DNA from: Psychrobacillus sp. INOP01
GTDB taxonomy: Bacteria > Bacillota > Bacilli > Bacillales_A > Planococcaceae
DNA: 64,000 bases
Assembly (NCBI RefSeq): GCF_018140925.1
Contig: NZ_CP073315.1
Location: forward strand, 496,001 to 560,000
Direction of reading: 5' to 3'
Of this stretch, positions 9,452 through 19,240 are shown one piece after another (position 1 is the first letter of the stretch; each line of letters starts with the position of its first letter). The notes under the pieces are model-generated. The model did no database searches. It saw only the letters and a list, made by a program, of their open reading frames with translations, and was not told the origin of the DNA. The position numbers and the translations under genes are program-made.

Positions 9452-9932
9452 AAAATCTGTTTCTATCGTTTTCAGACGGCTTTGTACAGACTGGTTGCAA
9501 TATAATTTTAGAGAGGCTGGTCGTGACTGACGTCACGACCAGCCTCTCATTTTTCGGAAATCTTACGGTATTTATCTGTCCGTCGCCTTTTTTCAACTTT
9601 AGGTACTGGATTAGTACTGCTTTTTGGAAGAAGAGAAGAAAACTCTTTCCTACCCATCGGAAAAGCGCCAGAAGATACAATTTTGTTCGCTCCCCTTCTT
9701 CTTTATTGGGTAAAAACTAACTATTCTTTGTAACTCCAATATTTTAAAATAAACCTACATTGGACTAAATCCTAATGTTCAGTACTACTCACTTTATTTA
9801 TTGGAGTGAAAGGCGGCAACTCCAGCGGGATGAGTGAGACAGATGAGCTATCACAACGGACGCGTGAGCTACGGTGATAGCTCATGCTCACCCCGCGGAA
9901 AGTGTCCGCCTAAAACGAAAATCTGCAAGAAT
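9452..9932. repeat. composite intergenic repeat, copy B
   Basis: Left module 9452-9730 has the same opening as copy A and a perfect 17-bp hairpin (9511-9548, GAGAGGCTGGTCGTGAC with its complement). Right module 9778-9932 has GGAGTGAAAGGCGGCAACTC, a 12-bp inverted repeat ATGAGCTATCAC (9843-9854) / GTGATAGCTCAT (9874-9885), then CCCCGCGGAAAGTGTCCGCC. It lies between the converging genes yrvJ and dtd, and its first hairpin is the only terminator candidate after yrvJ. Confidence 0.85.
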
Positions 9933-10064
9933 ATTTAATAGAACCTACTCTTAAAATACTAGGAACACTTGGTTCATAGCACAGGATGGTTCACTACAAT
10001 TACTAAAACTAATACTTAATCTTAGCGATAGGATGGTTCTAAATTTATTCTTGAGTACTACCCA

Positions 10065-10178
10065 AATTATTGATTGGAGTGAAAGGCGGAGACTCCAGCG
10101 GGATGAGTGAGCTACGGTGATAGCTCATCGCTCACCCCGCGGAAAGCGTCCGCCTGAAACGGAAATCTGTAGTAATAT
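10065..10178. repeat. second, shortened copy of the GC-rich repeat module
   Basis: A second right-hand module lies 130 bases after the first: GGCGGAGACTCCAGCGGGAT ... CCCCGCGGAAAGCGTCCGCC. It lacks about 30 internal bases carrying the 5' arm of the inner inverted repeat and keeps only GGTGATAGCTCATCG. It is not preceded by a full left module. Confidence 0.8.
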
Positions 10179-10190
10179 TGCTCTCTTTAA

Positions 10191-10240
10191 AAAAAGTTGT
10201 ACAAATTACTCTCAATTAGAGTAATTTATACAACTTTTTT
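10191..10240. terminator. strong bidirectional terminator after dtd
   Basis: Long stem AAGTTGTACAAATTACTCT / AGAGTAATTTATACAACTT with one mismatch, A-run on one side and T-run on the other. It immediately follows the dtd stop on the minus strand. Confidence 0.85.
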
Positions 10241-10242
10241 AG

Positions 10243-10680
10243 TTAAGCTTCTAACATAATCGTGACTGGACCATCGTTCGTAAACGTGACGTCCATCATA
10301 GCACCAAATACGCCAGTTTCTACTTGCAGACCTTTTGCTTGTAGTTTCTCATTGAAGAGTTCCCATAAAGGTTTTGCAATATCTGGTCTCGCCGCATCGG
10401 TAAAGCTAGGTCTTCTGCCTTTTCTAGTATCGGCATATAAAGTAAATTGAGATACGGACAAAATACTTCCCCGAACTTGTTCGATGGAGTGATTCATTTT
10501 ACCATCCGTATCCTCAAATAAGCGTAGTCCAACAACTTTTTCCACTAGATAATTTATTTCTTTTTCGGTATCCGTTGTAGTAATACCAACTAACAATAAA
10601 TAGCCGTTGTCTATCTTTCCAGTGACTTGTCCATCCACTGTCACACTTGCATTTTTACATCTTTGAAGCAATACTTTCAT
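10243..10680 (-). CDS. dtd: D-aminoacyl-tRNA deacylase Dtd
   Basis: Homodimeric proofreading enzyme that hydrolyses D-aminoacyl-tRNA (and Gly-tRNA-Ala). Full length (145 residues). The active-site SQFTLYAD motif lies about residues 78-85 and the cross-subunit Gly-cis-Pro motif is in [11 protein letters not shown] at the C-terminus. An AAGGAG ribosome site precedes the ATG. It lies 55 bases downstream of relA with no terminator between, so the two are probably cotranscribed, as in B. subtilis. Confidence 0.96.
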   Translation of the reverse strand: MKVLLQRCKNASVTVDGQVTGKIDNGYLLLVGITTTDTEKEINYLVEKVVGLRLFEDTDGKMNHSIEQVRGSILSVSQFTLYADTRKGRRPSFTDAARPDIAKPLWELFNEKLQAKGLQVETGVFGAMMDVTFTNDGPVTIMLEA

Positions 10681-10735
10681 GAAAAGAAAACTCCTTTTTA
10701 CTAAGGCACTGCTAATTTTTTATAATAACAGCACT

Positions 10736-12928
10736 TTAATTTATAATTCGTTGTACAGAATATATATCCGGCAATTGCTTTATACGATCTGCTATCCTGT
10801 TTAGGTGAGCAGTGTTTGAAATTAGAATAGTTAAATGAATGATAGCAATATCATTTTCTGATTTACCGGTTACAGCAGCGATATTAGTTTTAGATTCATT
10901 TACTACTTGTAAAACTTCATTCAACAAGCCCGATCGATCATATGCGGATACTTCTATATCCACTTGGTACTCTTTTTTAGTTGGAGAATCATATTTTACC
11001 CATTCTACTTCAATGATCCGAGAATTTGTGACATCGTTGCGTACATTTGGACAATCTGATCGATGGACTGATACTCCACGTCCTTTTGTGATAAATCCAA
11101 CTATATCATCACCTGGAACAGGGCTACAGCAACGCGATAAGCGGATGAGCATATTCTCAATTCCCTTAACGAACACGCCTGATTCTGTAGTTTTGTTGAC
11201 TATTGGAGTCTGCATTTCGGTTGTTATTTTCTCTAATGCTTCTTCCTGATCTCGAATCTTCCGCATTTTTTCTGCTAAGCGATTCACCACTTGCTGCGCG
11301 GTAATGCCATTAAAGCCTACAGCTGCATATAAGTCTTCTTCTCCTGTAAATGCATACTTATCACATACACGCTTAATATTTTCAGTAGTTAATACTTCTT
11401 TTATATCAAAGTCTTGTGACTTAATTTCTTTCTCTATTTGTTCTTTTCCTTTAATAACATTCTCATCACGCAACTGTTTCTTAAAGAACTGTTTGATTTT
11501 ATTTTTTGCTTGAGATGATTGAGCTATTTTAATCCAGTCTCTACTAGGACCAAATGATTGTTTGGAAGTCAGCACTTCAATGATATCGCCTGTTTTTAGT
11601 TTCGTATCAAGTGGAACCATTTTACCATTAACTTTTGCACCAATTGTTTTATTGCCAACTTCTGAATGTACCCGGTAAGCAAAATCTATTGGAACAGAGC
11701 TTGCCGGAAGTTCTACCACATCTCCTTTAGGCGTGAAAACATAGACCATATCGGAAAATAGATCGAATTTTAAGGATTCCATAAACTCTTCTGCATTCGA
11801 AGATTCATGCTGATATTCTAAAATTTCTCTAAACCAATTCAGTTGAGAATCAATCGTTTTTTTATCCGCTTCTACTTTTTTACCTTCCTTATAAGCCCAG
11901 TGTGCAGCGACACCGAATTCTGCAATATTATGCATTTCTTCCGTGCGAATTTGAACCTCTAAAGGCTCTCCATTTGGACCTATAACAGTTGTATGCAGCG
12001 ATTGATATAGATTTTGTTTAGGCATGGCTATATAATCTTTGAAACGACCAGGCATCGGTTTCCAAAGCGTATGAATGACACCTAGGACGGCATAACAATC
12101 TTTAATGCTGTCTACTATGATTCGCATTGCCAGTAAATCATAAATTTCGTTAAATTGTTTGTTCTGGACGACCATTTTACGATAAATACTATAAATATGC
12201 TTAGGACGACCAGAGATATCAGCTTCAACTTCCATTTCAACTAACTGTTTTCGTATATCTTCCATTACATTATTTAAATAGGATTCACGTTCTGTACGTT
12301 TTTTCTTCATAAAATTAACAATTCGATAATATTGTTGAGGGTTTAAGTATCGTAATGCAGTATCTTCTAACTCCCATTTGACAGCAGAGATACCTAGTCG
12401 ATGAGCAAGTGGTGCAAATATTTCTAATGTCTCATTGGAGATTCTACGTTGTTTTTCTTCTGGTAGATGTTTTAATGTACGCATATTATGTAAGCGGTCC
12501 GCGAGCTTAATAAGAATAATACGTATATCCTGCGCCATTGCTATAAACATTTTCCGATGGTTTTCCGCTTGCTGTTCTTCTTTTGACATGTACTTAATCT
12601 TACCTAGTTTAGTAACTCCTTCTACTAACAGAGCTACTTCCTCGTTAAATTGCTTAACTATATCTTCACGGGTATATTCTGTATCTTCTACGACATCATG
12701 TAAAAAACCAGCAGCAACGGTTTCTGGATCCATTTGAAGATCAGCAAGAATACCAGCTACTTGAATAGGATGTAGAATATAAGGTTCACCCGAATTTCGG
12801 AATTGTTCTCTATGTGCATGCTCTGCTAGTTCATAGGCTTTTTTCACAAAGTTCACATGTTCCTCATTCATATAAGTAGAGAGTGTTTCAAACACATCTT
12901 CTGCCGTCTTCACTTGATCTTTAGCCAT
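10736..12928 (-). CDS. relA: bifunctional (p)ppGpp synthetase/hydrolase RelA (Rel)
   Basis: Long Rel enzyme, 730 residues, that makes and degrades the stringent-response alarmone. The N-terminal HD hydrolase domain has the metal motif HDVVED (77-82). The synthetase domain (about 235-350) follows, then TGS ([13 protein letters not shown] region), a zinc-finger/helical segment containing [13 protein letters not shown], and a C-terminal ACT domain. Both catalytic halves look intact. Start ATG has AGGTGAG upstream. Flanked by apt and dtd as in B. subtilis. Confidence 0.97.
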   Translation of the reverse strand: MAKDQVKTAEDVFETLSTYMNEEHVNFVKKAYELAEHAHREQFRNSGEPYILHPIQVAGILADLQMDPETVAAGFLHDVVEDTEYTREDIVKQFNEEVALLVEGVTKLGKIKYMSKEEQQAENHRKMFIAMAQDIRIILIKLADRLHNMRTLKHLPEEKQRRISNETLEIFAPLAHRLGISAVKWELEDTALRYLNPQQYYRIVNFMKKKRTERESYLNNVMEDIRKQLVEMEVEADISGRPKHIYSIYRKMVVQNKQFNEIYDLLAMRIIVDSIKDCYAVLGVIHTLWKPMPGRFKDYIAMPKQNLYQSLHTTVIGPNGEPLEVQIRTEEMHNIAEFGVAAHWAYKEGKKVEADKKTIDSQLNWFREILEYQHESSNAEEFMESLKFDLFSDMVYVFTPKGDVVELPASSVPIDFAYRVHSEVGNKTIGAKVNGKMVPLDTKLKTGDIIEVLTSKQSFGPSRDWIKIAQSSQAKNKIKQFFKKQLRDENVIKGKEQIEKEIKSQDFDIKEVLTTENIKRVCDKYAFTGEEDLYAAVGFNGITAQQVVNRLAEKMRKIRDQEEALEKITTEMQTPIVNKTTESGVFVKGIENMLIRLSRCCSPVPGDDIVGFITKGRGVSVHRSDCPNVRNDVTNSRIIEVEWVKYDSPTKKEYQVDIEVSAYDRSGLLNEVLQVVNESKTNIAAVTGKSENDIAIIHLTILISNTAHLNRIADRIKQLPDIYSVQRIIN

Positions 12929-12984
12929 GCCAACTCACCTGATTTCATTTTATATTTCTAAAATAGTATATAAACTACATTGTA

Positions 12985-13017
12985 TAAAAAAAAAGAGGGA
13001 CTTGTAAAGTCCACCCT
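12985..13017 (-). terminator. probable terminator between apt and relA
   Basis: Imperfect hairpin built on GGACTT / AAGTCC (12995-13017), followed on the minus strand by nine T residues (12986-12994). It would end the recJ-apt transcript before relA, which therefore needs its own promoter in 12929-12985 (AT-rich, TATACT present). Confidence 0.65.
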
Positions 13018-13057
13018 AAATAAGCTTGCTAATTACAAGCATTTATTCACACAATGA

Positions 13058-13570
13058 TCAATATTGCATCAGTGTGCAAATATCATAGTTTTCTAATTTG
13101 TTGCGTCCTTCTAAGTATGTAAGTTCTATTAAGAATGCACAACCTACCACTACTCCACCCATTTCTTCTACTAATCGAATAGTAGCATCAATAGTGCCAC
13201 CTGTCGCTAAAAGATCATCGACGATTAACACACGTTGTCCTGGTTTAACAGCGTCTTTGTGCATTGTTAAAACATCTTTACCATACTCTAAGCCGTATTC
13301 AGCACGAACCACTTCACGAGGAAGCTTGCCTTCTTTACGTACTGGTGCAAAACCAATTCCAAGTGCATAAGCAACCGGACATCCAGTGATAAATCCACGT
13401 GCTTCTGGTCCTACAATAAGTTCAGCATCAACTTTTTTTGCATATTCTACAATTTGGTCTGTCGCATACTTATATGCTTCGCCATTATCCATAATTGTTG
13501 TAATATCTTTAAAACTTATACCTGGTTTTGGCCAATTTTCTACTGTTGTTACATATTGCTTTAAATCCAT
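13058..13570 (-). CDS. apt: adenine phosphoribosyltransferase Apt
   Basis: Purine salvage enzyme making AMP from adenine and PRPP. Full length at 170 residues. The PRPP-binding signature [13 protein letters not shown] lies about 119-131, and [18 protein letters not shown] is the conserved N-terminal active-site region. The start codon overlaps the end of recJ by 10 bases, so translation is coupled. The recJ-apt-relA order is conserved in Bacillales. Confidence 0.97.
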   Translation of the reverse strand: MDLKQYVTTVENWPKPGISFKDITTIMDNGEAYKYATDQIVEYAKKVDAELIVGPEARGFITGCPVAYALGIGFAPVRKEGKLPREVVRAEYGLEYGKDVLTMHKDAVKPGQRVLIVDDLLATGGTIDATIRLVEEMGGVVVGCAFLIELTYLEGRNKLENYDICTLMQY

Positions 13571-15915
13571 ATTTGCTCCTCCTCAGGAACGGTTTGTACT
13601 GCTTTTCGCTCTTCAAACCATTGTTTCAACTCTATATACGGGGCGTATAATAATCTTTGTTCAAGTTCCATCTGTTTCTCTCTATGCTTATATGATGGTG
13701 CCTCAGATAAATCTTTTTTTGCTGGACTTTCATTAAGCACCAACATCCCATTGTCTATTCTAACAAAACTTAGTTCAAAAAACACCTTCGACATAAAATT
13801 AAATGTATTTGGACTCCAACCGGTATGCTTAGATAATTCGTGAATATGCTGTTTCAATGCAAATGTTTTTCTTTTTGCTAGGAAAGAGAAATACCATTTA
13901 AATTGATCTCTCGTCGGTAATCCCTCAAAATAGGAAGATTCATTCGTATAAAAGTGTGCGTATATCCGTTTCCAAGAATGATATTGCATTAATTTAATCA
14001 GAGATTGCTCGTCTCCAGGTAAATCCAATAGTACAACATATTGTGCTTGGATAGACTGTTCTACCAATTCACTCATCAAATAGATTTTATTGTCGATTGT
14101 AGAACTGAAATGCTTAATCGTCATTTCATTAAAAGCAACATATACTGTATCTTTTTCAGGAATAAGTGATTTCCAACGATTTACTTGTCGGATTCCTCTA
14201 ATATCAAAAAGCTGCCATTCATCTGTTTTTATATCCTGTATCATTAACTGTGGCTTTTTACGTCCATTCCATTCATTGATCTGTAAATCTCCAATAAAAG
14301 ATAGTTGGGTTGTTGGGGCTATCTCGTCTGCTAGTTGCCCTTTTCCAAATCCTATCGCATCTAATAAGACAGCACCTTGTTTCAATTCCATTTTCAAATG
14401 ATTTTGCGCAGAGCCAATTTTTCGAACGCTCGAAACCTCTACATTTTCAATGCAGTAAACTGGTTTTGCAAAGTCCATACCAAACGGAGCTAGTTTTTTT
14501 AGGGATTCAATGGAATCTGTAGATATTTCATCCATCTCAAGCGGCACATCAATAGATACAATAGGTATCAACTGTTCTTCTGTTAAACTTGTTTTGGCTT
14601 GTTCATTGAGTCTAACACGAAACTCATCTACATTTTCTAAAGCCAATGTCATACCTGCAGCCATAGGATGTCCACCAAAATGAGGGACAATATCTTGGTT
14701 CTCTGCAAGCTCTTTATACATATGGAATCCCTCGATACTGCGAGCGGAACCTTTTGCAATATTTTTTTCTTCATCAAAACCTAATACAATAGCAGGTCTA
14801 TAGTATTTTTCGACTAGCTTAGAAGCAACAATACCTAGCACACCTGGATTCCAGCCTACCTTCCCTACTACAATGACACTTGGTCCCTCCCCGGGTGGAA
14901 ATTGCTCTAGTTGCTCCATTGCTTCATCTGTAATTTGCTTGACGATTGCTTGACGCTCTTTATTTTTTTCATTGAGCATATTTGCCAATGCCAGTGCTTG
15001 GTTAGGATTTTCTGTCAAGAACAAATCTACACCAGGTGCTGCTTCTCCTAGTCTTCCTACCGCATTAATCCGTGGACCAAACATAAATCCAACCGTCTCT
15101 TCATCGATTGAACGTAGCTCTACTCCGCTAACGTTTGCTAATGCCTCTATCGCTACAGAATCTGTATGTTGCATTTGTTTTAACCCTTGTTGGACTAAAT
15201 AACGATTCTCCCCTGTCAATGAAACAAGATCCGCTATTGTACCAATCGCAACTAAGTAAAAGAACTCCTTTGGAATTTCCCCAAGTAATGCATGAGCTAC
15301 TTTAAACGCCACACCTACTCCTGCTAAATATGGAAATGGATAGGTTGTATCTTTTAAGCCTGGGTGAATAATAATATCAGCCATTGGCAAACTCTCACCA
15401 GGTTCATGGTGGTCTGTCACAATTACGCCCATCCCTAACCCCTTCGCAAACTCAATAGGTTTTAAACCAGAAATACCGTTGTCAACAGTAATGATTAGTT
15501 TCACGCCTTCATCATAGGCTTCTTGAAACAAACGTTCACTTGGTCCATAGCCATCTATAAATCTATTTGGAATCTTATAGATGACATCAGCACCTAGTGA
15601 CTCTAGAGTCTTAACCATGATAGTTGTGCTCGTAATACCGTCCGCATCGTAATCTCCGTAAACCATAATACGTTCTCCTGCATCAACTGATTGATGCACC
15701 TGAGAAACTAACGCTTCCATGCCTGGAAGTAAAAAAGGATTATGTAGTTGTTGTTCCGTTACATTTAAAAATGATTTCGCATCCTCTACATGCTCAAATC
15801 CTCTAGATGCCAATACTTTTGCACAAACTCTCGGAATTGAAAGCTCTTTTTCTAGCATTTCTACTACTTGTATATTAGGCCTTGAAACTTGCCATTTTTT
15901 TTGAGATTGAATCAT
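13561..15915 (-). CDS. recJ: single-stranded-DNA-specific 5'-3' exonuclease RecJ
   Basis: DHH-family nuclease of 784 residues acting in mismatch repair and RecF-type recombination. Motif [14 protein letters not shown], motif III DHHEPG and the DHHA1-domain [12 protein letters not shown] are present. The long C-terminal region beyond about 560 is typical of the Bacillus enzyme. I use ATG 15915 because AAGGAAGTG lies six bases upstream; the in-frame GTG at 15924 is inside that site. Confidence 0.95.
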   Translation of the reverse strand: MIQSQKKWQVSRPNIQVVEMLEKELSIPRVCAKVLASRGFEHVEDAKSFLNVTEQQLHNPFLLPGMEALVSQVHQSVDAGERIMVYGDYDADGITSTTIMVKTLESLGADVIYKIPNRFIDGYGPSERLFQEAYDEGVKLIITVDNGISGLKPIEFAKGLGMGVIVTDHHEPGESLPMADIIIHPGLKDTTYPFPYLAGVGVAFKVAHALLGEIPKEFFYLVAIGTIADLVSLTGENRYLVQQGLKQMQHTDSVAIEALANVSGVELRSIDEETVGFMFGPRINAVGRLGEAAPGVDLFLTENPNQALALANMLNEKNKERQAIVKQITDEAMEQLEQFPPGEGPSVIVVGKVGWNPGVLGIVASKLVEKYYRPAIVLGFDEEKNIAKGSARSIEGFHMYKELAENQDIVPHFGGHPMAAGMTLALENVDEFRVRLNEQAKTSLTEEQLIPIVSIDVPLEMDEISTDSIESLKKLAPFGMDFAKPVYCIENVEVSSVRKIGSAQNHLKMELKQGAVLLDAIGFGKGQLADEIAPTTQLSFIGDLQINEWNGRKKPQLMIQDIKTDEWQLFDIRGIRQVNRWKSLIPEKDTVYVAFNEMTIKHFSSTIDNKIYLMSELVEQSIQAQYVVLLDLPGDEQSLIKLMQYHSWKRIYAHFYTNESSYFEGLPTRDQFKWYFSFLAKRKTFALKQHIHELSKHTGWSPNTFNFMSKVFFELSFVRIDNGMLVLNESPAKKDLSEAPSYKHREKQMELEQRLLYAPYIELKQWFEERKAVQTVPEEEQIWI

Positions 15916-16008
15916 TTTATTCACTTCCTTGTAATCTATTATACCTTAACATAAGTTGAAACGTTGTTAAAAACCAGTTTTTCCTAGTACACTTTCCTCT
16001 CTCCCAAT

Positions 16009-16037
16009 AAAAAACCTTCTGACAATGTCAAAAGGTT
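16009..16037 (-). terminator. terminator after lapA
   Basis: Hairpin AACCTTTTGACA / TGTCAGAAGGTT (one mismatch) followed by TTTTT on the minus strand. It separates lapA from recJ. Confidence 0.8.
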
Positions 16038-16043
16038 TCGTCC

Positions 16044-16397
16044 TTAAATAGTTGAATTCTCATCTTTTACTGTTACTGGCTTATCAAAAAATTCTACTGG
16101 TTTTTCTTTATACGCAACTACCTCATTTTGTAAAACACCAATGGTAGCCTCTTTCTTTTCAAGCTCTTTCTCCAAGTGTTTAACTTTCCGGGATAACATA
16201 AATGACCGATAAATTGCTACAGAACCACTTAGTAGTGCCCCTAATAGTGCTGAGCCCAAGATAACAAGGATAAGTGGCCATTGTGCTGTTCCAAACACAT
16301 AATTAACTGGAACAGTATCTACATTGTAAATAGCAAATAAAGCGATAATAATAGCGAATAGCAAACCAAATAATAATGACCATTGAAATTTCATCAT
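16044..16397 (-). CDS. LapA-domain membrane protein (YrvD-like)
   Basis: 117 residues with two transmembrane helices (about 5-25 and 42-66), then a charged heptad-like coiled coil (about 68-98) and a short polar tail. This matches the LapA_dom family found in the secDF-recJ interval of Bacillales (yrvD). The function in Gram-positive bacteria is not established. Two consecutive ATGs (16397, 16394) follow AAGGAG; the second has the better spacing, which changes one residue. Confidence 0.8.
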   Translation of the reverse strand: MMKFQWSLLFGLLFAIIIALFAIYNVDTVPVNYVFGTAQWPLILVILGSALLGALLSGSVAIYRSFMLSRKVKHLEKELEKKEATIGVLQNEVVAYKEKPVEFFDKPVTVKDENSTI

Positions 16398-16422
16398 GTC
16401 ACTCCTTTTCTTATTAGTATAG

Positions 16423-16464
16423 AAAAAAATGGAACAGAGTATATGTTGTTATACCCTGCTCCAT
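16423..16464 (-). terminator. terminator after secDF
   Basis: Stem ATGGAGCAGGGTATA / TATACTCTGTTCCAT (16429-16464) followed by TTTTTT on the minus strand. Confidence 0.85.
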
Positions 16465-16478
16465 ATTATACTTAAACA

Positions 16479-18755
16479 TTAAACGACTGGCTCATCAGAA
16501 CCCCATTTTTTCTCTTCTTTTTTCACTTCAATACCACCATTTTTACGCATTTCTTTCACTTTCAAATCAAACCAAATTTGTGCTGCAATGTAAATGGAAG
16601 AATACGTTCCGGCTAATAACCCGATTAATAAAGCGATAGAGAAGTTACGAATTCCTTCTGCTCCAAATAACAATAGAGCTACAACTACTAAAATAACGGT
16701 AAGAACTGTATTGACAGAACGACCTAATGTTTGTCGTAGTGATTTATTTACAATCGTTGCCAGTTCATCTTCTGATGTAATCTTAGCACTACGATGTAGG
16801 TTTTCTCGAATACGGTCAAATGTTACAATCGTATCATTTATAGAGTAACCGACAATCGTTAATACTGCTGCGATAAACGTAATATCTACTTCTAACCGTA
16901 GAATACTAAATACGGTAACCATTAAGAATGCATCATGTAGCAGCGAAACGATTGATGCAAGACCCATTCTCCATTCGAAACGGAAAGCAACATAAATAAC
17001 TATTCCAAGAGCAGCAAACATTAATGCTTTTAATGCATTTTTCACAAGCTCTTTTCCTACAGTATCAGAAACGGTGCTTACTGCAGGTTCAACACCAAAT
17101 TGTTCAGTCATTTCTGTTTTTAGTGTTTTAACTTCTTCTTGTGTAAAGTCATCTTTGTATCTGACTACTGCACTATTCCCGTTTTCTCCAGAAATTACTA
17201 TGTCATCTGAAGGCAATCCAATGCTTTCGATTTTCTCAGTAACAATTGCTTGAGTTAACGGCTGAGTAGACTCTATTTGAACACGTGTTCCAGAAGAAAA
17301 ATCAATACCTAGATTCAACTTGAACACACTCAAGATAATAATTCCCGCAATCGTCAGTGTGATAGAAGCAATATAGAAGATTTTACGACTATGAACAAAA
17401 TCAAAACGATCGAATTTTGTTGTTAAGTCAAGAGTATCTACCTCTTCTTCTGGAGCGTGCATTCTTTTCTTCGGAATACCAAACCAACCTGGTTTATTAT
17501 CGAAGTAACCACTATGAACAAGTAGCCCAAGTAAAATACGCGAAGCCCATACTGCTGTGATGAAAATAACTAATATACTTATGATTAACAGTGTAGCAAA
17601 TCCTTTTACAGAACTTGTACCGAAGAAGAATAATACCGCCGCTGCTAATAATGTTGTAATATTTGCATCGAAAATTGCAGTAAAGGATTCTTTCGCTCCT
17701 GCATCAAATGCTTTCTTCACTGATTTACCAACACGTAATTCTTCTCTCACTCGCTCATAGGTTAGGATATTTGCATCTACTGCCATACCTACCCCTAGAA
17801 CAATTGCCGCGATTCCTGGAAGTGTTAATACACCATTAATCCAATCAAAAATAACTAAGATTAAGAAAATATATACCACTAAAGATAAAACCGCAATAAC
17901 ACCAGGTAAACGATAATATCCAATCATAAAGATGAAAATTGCCGCAATACCAATAATACTAGCTAAAATAGTACTCTTTAATGCTTCTTCCCCAAATTGT
18001 GCACCTACTGAGGTAGAGTATATTTCTTCTAATTCAACTGGAAGAGCACCTGCATTTAAAATTCCCGATAAATGTTTTGTTTCATCAACTGTAAATGCAC
18101 CGGAAATTTCTACGCTATCTGAGTTTATACGCTGAGAAACTCGTGGAGCTGAAGTGAATTTTTGTTCTTCAACAGGCTTCAATGCTTCCTCTTTGTATGA
18201 ATCCACACCTTCTTCAAAGTCTAACCAAATAACTAGAACATTGTCCGGTGCTGGTTTAGCAGCTATTTCTGAAGTAATTTCTGCAAATTTATTTGCATCT
18301 TTTAATTCTAATGTAACGATAGGTTGTCCTTGTTGATCAAAAGCTGCCTTAGCTCCACTTTCCTTCAAGTCCATCCCGTCTAGCATTATATTATCATTGG
18401 AATCTCGGAATGTTAAATTCGCTTGTGTAGAAAGTAACTCTCTGGCAGAACTCTGATCATCCACACCAGCAAGTTGTACTCGAATTCGGTTGCCATCTTC
18501 AATTTGAATACTAGGTTCACTTACACCTAATACGTCAATACGACTCGTAAGTGCTGAAGCAGTATCCGCCACAACATCTTCCGTTATTTCTTGCCCATCC
18601 TTTAATTCATTTACTTGATAAAGAACCTCAAAACCACCTTGAAGATCTAGACCGAGTTTAATATTGTTCAATACGCCTGTAACTGTGGGACTGATTGTAC
18701 CTGCAAAAATAACGAGTAGCAATAAAAACGCAACTATGCGTCCTCTAGTTTTCAT
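16479..18755 (-). CDS. secDF: fused protein-export membrane protein SecDF
   Basis: A 758-residue fusion of SecD (about 1-420) and SecF (about 445-740), the Bacillus arrangement, with 12 predicted helices. Conserved stretches are LGLDLQGGFEVLY and GMAVDANILTYERVREEL in the SecD half, and LGIDFSSGTRVQIE and GYSINDTIVTFDRIREN in the SecF half. It uses the proton gradient to pull secreted proteins out of SecYEG and should work with YajC (21615). A terminator hairpin lies directly against its ribosome site. Confidence 0.97.
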   Translation of the reverse strand: MKTRGRIVAFLLLLVIFAGTISPTVTGVLNNIKLGLDLQGGFEVLYQVNELKDGQEITEDVVADTASALTSRIDVLGVSEPSIQIEDGNRIRVQLAGVDDQSSARELLSTQANLTFRDSNDNIMLDGMDLKESGAKAAFDQQGQPIVTLELKDANKFAEITSEIAAKPAPDNVLVIWLDFEEGVDSYKEEALKPVEEQKFTSAPRVSQRINSDSVEISGAFTVDETKHLSGILNAGALPVELEEIYSTSVGAQFGEEALKSTILASIIGIAAIFIFMIGYYRLPGVIAVLSLVVYIFLILVIFDWINGVLTLPGIAAIVLGVGMAVDANILTYERVREELRVGKSVKKAFDAGAKESFTAIFDANITTLLAAAVLFFFGTSSVKGFATLLIISILVIFITAVWASRILLGLLVHSGYFDNKPGWFGIPKKRMHAPEEEVDTLDLTTKFDRFDFVHSRKIFYIASITLTIAGIIILSVFKLNLGIDFSSGTRVQIESTQPLTQAIVTEKIESIGLPSDDIVISGENGNSAVVRYKDDFTQEEVKTLKTEMTEQFGVEPAVSTVSDTVGKELVKNALKALMFAALGIVIYVAFRFEWRMGLASIVSLLHDAFLMVTVFSILRLEVDITFIAAVLTIVGYSINDTIVTFDRIRENLHRSAKITSEDELATIVNKSLRQTLGRSVNTVLTVILVVVALLLFGAEGIRNFSIALLIGLLAGTYSSIYIAAQIWFDLKVKEMRKNGGIEVKKEEKKWGSDEPVV

Positions 18756-18771
18756 ATGTAGATTTCCTCCT

Positions 18772-18810
18772 CAAAAAAAAAGCAACAAGTTTATTATGAA
18801 ACACGTTGCT
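18772..18810 (-). terminator. intrinsic terminator or attenuator upstream of secDF
   Basis: Stem AGCAACGTGTT / AACTTGTTGCT (18781-18810) with one mismatch, followed on the minus strand by a nine-T run that runs directly into the GAGGAGG ribosome site of secDF. There is no room for a promoter between the T-run and the secDF start. Confidence 0.8.
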
Positions 18811-18833
18811 CTCACTGTCAAATAACCATGCAC

Positions 18834-19148
18834 TTATTTTTCTTCGAAACCAGGGTTTAATAACAATTGCAACTCATCTTGATTAATTTCAGAAAACCAA
18901 TTAGATGTTCGTTGATTTTCAATTTGTTCAAACGTCATAAATTCTGCTGGAGAAATGGTGAGAATATCATTAATGATTTGATATAAAGGCAAGGAAGCTA
19001 TATCTTTTTTTCTCCATTTTTTGGTCACACAAAATTTCCAAATGTCCTTTTCCGTAACCGTATTGTATTGATAAACGACAAACTCATTTCTCTTACTTTC
19101 TATAGCTGGTAGTACGTGCGTAAAAATAGCTTCATAATTATTTTCCAT
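18834..19148 (-). CDS. comN: post-transcriptional regulator ComN (YrzD-like)
   Basis: 104-residue cytoplasmic protein without signal or membrane segment. The ...YQIINDILTISPAEFMTFEQIE... core and the position between secDF and spoVB match B. subtilis ComN (formerly YrzD), reported to affect comE mRNA and to interact with DivIVA. The acidic C-terminal half is shared with the family. The assignment rests on context plus resemblance from memory. Confidence 0.75.
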   Translation of the reverse strand: MENNYEAIFTHVLPAIESKRNEFVVYQYNTVTEKDIWKFCVTKKWRKKDIASLPLYQIINDILTISPAEFMTFEQIENQRTSNWFSEINQDELQLLLNPGFEEK

Positions 19149-19240
19149 AATATCGCACCTCTTTTAAAGAATAATGTACCAAGCAATATGCATATTGTTA
19201 TTGTATACGAAGTTCCTGTATTTGAGAAGGAAGTGTTTAG

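Noticed and set aside
9450-9720. Opposing ORFs of 76 and 65 codons
   Set aside because: They are contained in repeat copy B and read through its hairpin on both strands; no start signals.
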